DNA from: an archaeon
GTDB lineage: Archaea > Iainarchaeota > Iainarchaeia > Iainarchaeales > CSSED10-239
Direction: 5' to 3'
DNA: 13,623 bases
NCBI GenBank assembly: GCA_023230325.1
Contig: JALNXN010000016.1
Coordinates: 1 to 13,623 of the forward strand
The position numbers and the translations under genes were made by a program. The notes below the pieces were generated by a model. It worked only from the letters and a program-made list of their open reading frames with translations. It made no database searches and was not told the DNA's origin. Shown here in pieces: positions 12,676 through 13,623 of this stretch; the stretch's first letter is position 1; each line of letters begins with the position of its first letter.

Positions 12676-13611
12676 TATTTTTTCAATTTTTTCATATGGG
12701 TTGTTTTTAGAAACAAAATTATAAGTATGTATTATTCCTTTGTCTTTACAAGAATAAATTGCAGAATCTAAAAACATTTCTGCTGATTTAGGTAGAGGCA
12801 TTGGTATTCTGTCAAAGTAATCTTTATATTTTTTAGAAACTTCCCTAACATCTCCTAATATTGGGACTATCTTTCCTTCTAATTTATTTAGTTTAATATT
12901 TTCTTTTAAGTATTTTACACCAATTGGATTAAGTTCAATTGCAATTACTTCTTTTGGATTATTAGCTAATTTTGCAATCTCAATTGCAAAGGGCCCCACA
13001 CCTGCAAAAAACACTCCAATAGTTTCATTTTTTTTAACAAGTTTAGCTATTCTTTTTCTTTCAGTTGCAAGTCTTGTTGAATAAAAGACTTCTTCAACAT
13101 TTGTTTTTAATTTACATCCATTTTCAGTAATTATTGTTTCTTTTCTGTTCTCTCCATATATCCAGTCTAGATCTTGTGTTCTAAACTCTCCATGGTGTTC
13201 TTTTGCCTTATTAAGTACTACTTTTACGTGTGAGTTTACTTTTTGTAGTGCTTTTCCTAGTTGTTTAGAGTACTTTTTGATTATATCTTCGTTTTCTATG
13301 TTAATTATTACAATATCTCCTACTATATCATAGGAGTTTGGTATTTGTTTTAATTCTTGTTCTTTTAGTCCTTCTTTTTTAAGAAATTCTTTAAAAGAAA
13401 GTCCATGTTCTTTTTGTTTAGTTGGGTTTTTTAAATTTACAATTTTATATTTTTCTAAATTCTTTGTTATTTTTTTAATAGGTATAATTACTTGTTCTTT
13501 TTCATTTGTAATTTTATAATTAGAATTAAAATTATTTTCATTTTTAATTAAAGAAATTAGTTCTTGTGCTTTTTCTTTAGGTATTTTTACACCAATTATT
13601 TTTGTGTTCAT
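12556..13611 (-). CDS. trm5: tRNA (guanine37-N1)-methyltransferase Trm5 (archaeal)
   Basis: Trm5 methylates N1 of G37 next to the anticodon using S-adenosylmethionine, which prevents frameshifting. The 351-residue protein has an N-terminal D1-like region (1-60), a middle domain (about 70-170) and a class I methyltransferase domain. Recognisable parts are EHHGEFRTQDLDWIYG (138-153), VFYSTRLATERKRIAKLV (175-192), motif I FFAGVGPFAIEIAK (201-214), VIAIELNPIGVKYLKENIKL (222-241), ILGDVREV (251-258) and MPLPKSAEMFLDSA (271-284). Two substitutions deserve note: Val200 where Trm5 usually has an Asp just before FAG, and Pro272 where M. jannaschii Trm5 has the Asn of its NLP motif. The C-terminal 39 codons are duplicated beyond the toxin-antitoxin pair. 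Few bases upstream of the start are inside the window. Confidence 0.9.
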   Translation of the reverse strand: MNTKIIGVKIPKEKAQELISLIKNENNFNSNYKITNEKEQVIIPIKKITKNLEKYKIVNLKNPTKQKEHGLSFKEFLKKEGLKEQELKQIPNSYDIVGDIVIINIENEDIIKKYSKQLGKALQKVNSHVKVVLNKAKEHHGEFRTQDLDWIYGENRKETIITENGCKLKTNVEEVFYSTRLATERKRIAKLVKKNETIGVFFAGVGPFAIEIAKLANNPKEVIAIELNPIGVKYLKENIKLNKLEGKIVPILGDVREVSKKYKDYFDRIPMPLPKSAEMFLDSAIYSCKDKGIIHTYNFVSKNNPYEKIEKILKIKEKENNVKLKIINKQVIRSFSPAVVQIVMDIMVYKT

Positions 13612-13623
13612 ATATATTTTAAA

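Noticed and set aside
1..13623. Search by eye for CRISPR arrays, tRNA, C/D box RNA and transposase genes
   Set aside because: There are no regularly spaced repeats, no tRNA-like cloverleaf and no transposase motifs. Matches to TGATGA fall inside coding genes without a paired CTGA at suitable spacing.

Overview
The window is a very AT-rich stretch of an archaeal chromosome. Archaeal identity rests on transcription factor B, ribosomal protein eL15, an archaeal Trm5 tRNA methyltransferase, an archaeal-type ScpA/ScpB pair, a class III (archaeal pilin) signal peptide, an exported Lon-like S16 protease and TATA-box promoters with short or no leaders. Small genes, the coding style and several families suggest a DPANN lineage of the Woesearchaeota/Pacearchaeota kind; this placement is inference.

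Layout. Positions 1-115 are a GC-rich block of perfect palindromes, unlike everything else here and cut by the window edge. A minus-strand MoaD/ThiS-like beta-grasp protein without the terminal Gly-Gly follows (148-330). Then come eL15 (566-1174) and two small multi-pass membrane proteins in apparent operon (1205-1802), a minus-strand acidic linker/coiled-coil protein (1896-2486), a 481-residue protein that looks like a HerA-type ATPase with a destroyed P-loop (2622-4067), TFB (4261-5163), a thioredoxin reductase-like flavoprotein (5295-6206) and an unknown coiled-coil protein (6441-7124).

The kleisin gene scpA (7202-7867) and its partner scpB (8743-9207) are separated by a pilin-like surface protein gene (7921-8721) with its own leaderless-type promoter. 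A long exported, membrane-anchored Lon-like protease follows (9305-11602).

The right end is the most striking part. A RelE/ParE-type toxin-antitoxin pair (11948-12555) lies tail to tail against trm5 (12556-13611, minus), with no base between the two stop codons. The last 39 codons plus stop codon of trm5 are duplicated 800 bp away on the far side of the pair: 11756-11875 matches 12556-12675 at 119 of 120 bases. So the pair sits between direct repeats made from the 3' end of a housekeeping gene, and trm5 stays intact. This is the layout expected from integration into a gene's 3' end, but no integrase gene lies between the repeats. Recombination between the repeats would remove the pair cleanly.

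Most genes appear to be single units or short operons with their own TATA boxes and T-rich ends. No rRNA, tRNA, CRISPR array or recognisable transposase was found.
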